NCBI RefSeq assembly: GCF_000353285.1
Contig: NZ_KB731324.1
Coordinates: 5,536,577-5,600,576 of the forward strand
Source: Leptolyngbya boryana PCC 6306
GTDB lineage: Bacteria > Cyanobacteriota > Cyanobacteriia > Leptolyngbyales > Leptolyngbyaceae
Reading direction: 5' to 3'
DNA length: 64,000 bases
The notes under the pieces were generated by a model. It worked only from the letters and a program-made list of their open reading frames with translations, was not told the origin of the DNA and ran no database searches. Numbering within the stretch: the stretch's first letter is position 1; each line of letters starts with the position of its first letter. Position numbers and translations under genes: made by a program. Shown in pieces: positions 62,896-64,000 of this stretch.

Positions 62896-64000
62896 ATGGA
62901 CGTGATTCTATGCCATACAACAGCGGATTTTGATACCCTCGGCGCGGCTGTTGGGGTGAGTCGGTTACGTCCGCAGTCTCGCATCGTTTTGTCGGGAGGA
63001 GCGCATCCTCCAGTTCGAGATTTTTTGGCGCTGCATCGAGATGAGTATCCGATGATTGAACGGCGGTCGGTCAAACCCGAATCGATTCGATCGATTACGG
63101 TCGTAGATGCTCAAATGCGCGATCGCTTAGGCAGTACGGCTGTATGGCTCGATTTGCCGCAGGTGGAAATTACTCTATATGACCATCATGTTGAAGTCGA
63201 TCGAGATATTTCGGCTGAACACACATTTTTTGATGCCGTTGGCGCGACTACGACAATTGTTGTCGAACAGTTGCAAGCGGAAGAAATCTCTATCACACCA
63301 ATTGAAGCCACTGTGATGGCATTGGGAATTCATGTCGATACAGGTTCGTTGACGTTTGATCATGCGACGGCGAGAGATGCGATGGCACTCGGTTGGCTAA
63401 TGCAGCAAGGGGCAAGCTTAAAAGCGATCGCGCAATATGTCGATCCAGGTTTATCTCCTCAGTTGCAGGCACTTCTGAGCACAGCGATGAAGCATTTACA
63501 CACTCAAGAGATTGAGGGAAATACGATTGCCTGGGTGATGCTCGAAACAGAGGAATTTGTACCTGGGCTGTCGAGTTTAGCTTCGAGCTTGATGGAGTTA
63601 ACCGAAAGTGATGCGCTTTTACTTGGGCATCGCTATTCCAGAGGTACGGGAGAAGCATTAACCGTGATTGGGCGATCCAATATTGACGGGACGAATCTGA
63701 ATGACCTCTTTCAGCCACAAGGCGGGGGACATGCCAAAGCAGCTTCACTGAGTGTGCGAGATGTCGATGCAGAGGCATTTCTCGATCGCTTAATTGAACA
63801 ATTCAAGGCGCAGATTCCCAAGCCTTTGAGTGCGCGCGAATTGATGTCTTCACCTGTGCGGACGATCCGACCTGAAACGACGATCGAGGATGCACAGCGG
63901 ATTTTGTTGCGGTATGGGCATTCGGGATTGTCGATCGTGAATCAAGAGGATCAACTCGTTGGCGTGATTTCCCGTCGAGATTTAGACATCGCGCTGCATC
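62896..64000 (+). CDS. DHH-CBS tRNA nucleotidyltransferase, N-terminal part
   Basis: A long open frame that starts at ATG 62896 and runs off the window. Residues 1-310 are a DHH/DHHA1 phosphoesterase-like domain (CHTTADFDTLGAAVG, TLYDHHVEVD, GGGHAKAASL). The CBS domain begins at about 315 (MSSPVRTIRPETTIEDAQ). In cyanobacteria this order is followed by a class II poly(A)/CCA polymerase domain, making an A-adding or CCA-adding enzyme of about 900 residues. The 3' end is outside the window. Confidence 0.85.
   Translation, partial: MDVILCHTTADFDTLGAAVGVSRLRPQSRIVLSGGAHPPVRDFLALHRDEYPMIERRSVKPESIRSITVVDAQMRDRLGSTAVWLDLPQVEITLYDHHVEVDRDISAEHTFFDAVGATTTIVVEQLQAEEISITPIEATVMALGIHVDTGSLTFDHATARDAMALGWLMQQGASLKAIAQYVDPGLSPQLQALLSTAMKHLHTQEIEGNTIAWVMLETEEFVPGLSSLASSLMELTESDALLLGHRYSRGTGEALTVIGRSNIDGTNLNDLFQPQGGGHAKAASLSVRDVDAEAFLDRLIEQFKAQIPKPLSARELMSSPVRTIRPETTIEDAQRILLRYGHSGLSIVNQEDQLVGVISRRDLDIALH

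Noticed and set aside
1-64000. CRISPR arrays and tRNA genes
   Set aside because: No regularly spaced repeats and no tRNA cloverleaf other than the tmRNA were seen by eye.

Overview
This window comes from a cyanobacterium. It encodes phycocyanin subunits (cpcB, cpcA), PsbZ, CcsA, an SLH-domain porin, the hmp-type chemotaxis cluster with HmpF, a KGK-domain protein, an orthocaspase and a cyanobacterial DHH-CBS tRNA nucleotidyltransferase. The HIP1 octamer GCGATCGC recurs throughout. The hmp cluster and the general gene style suggest a filamentous form of the Leptolyngbya type; this is inference and no rRNA is present to fix it.

The left half (about 0-28 kb) is an accessory region built around sulfur. 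It holds two SsuA/NrtA-like lipoproteins, a YeeE/YedE-type transporter, a TauD-like 2-oxoglutarate dioxygenase, an arylsulfotransferase-like protein in an operon with an O-methyltransferase and an SDR, an amidohydrolase, a redoxin, an SLH porin and a separate cpcBA pair. The most striking observation is that many of these proteins are almost free of sulfur amino acids. CpcB and CpcA keep only their chromophore cysteines and have no internal Met. The 565-residue porin has no internal Met. The O-methyltransferase has neither Met (beyond the start) nor Cys. TauD has one internal Met and no Cys, and the 512-residue amidohydrolase has three internal Met and no Cys. An MFS transporter lying among them has normal content. 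This matches the sulfur-sparing phycocyanin (PC3) known from Calothrix PCC 7601, but here it appears to extend over a whole gene island for sulfur scavenging plus sulfur-cheap replacements for abundant proteins. The island also contains possible operators, an array of repeats resembling transposon ends (14.24-14.92 kb), a probable frameshift in the arylsulfotransferase gene and some decayed genes.

From 28 to 45 kb come two glycosyltransferases, then the five-gene hmp/pil chemotaxis operon on the minus strand (PatA-type regulator, CheY, CheW, MCP, giant CheA hybrid kinase), with hmpF divergent. From 44.5 to 64 kb there is mostly housekeeping and miscellaneous content: tilS, a DUF433/DUF5615 toxin-antitoxin pair, ccsA, an adenosine deaminase, two ABC-2 permeases, a glutamine amidotransferase-like hydrolase, a fasciclin protein, an MFS/SIS pair, an SLH protein, an orthocaspase with WD40 repeats, a split deaminase with a possible partner, tmRNA (ssrA), cysA-like sulfate ABC ATPase, ribH, psbZ and a 3'-truncated tRNA nucleotidyltransferase. 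All functional assignments come from reading motifs by eye; no database search was run.
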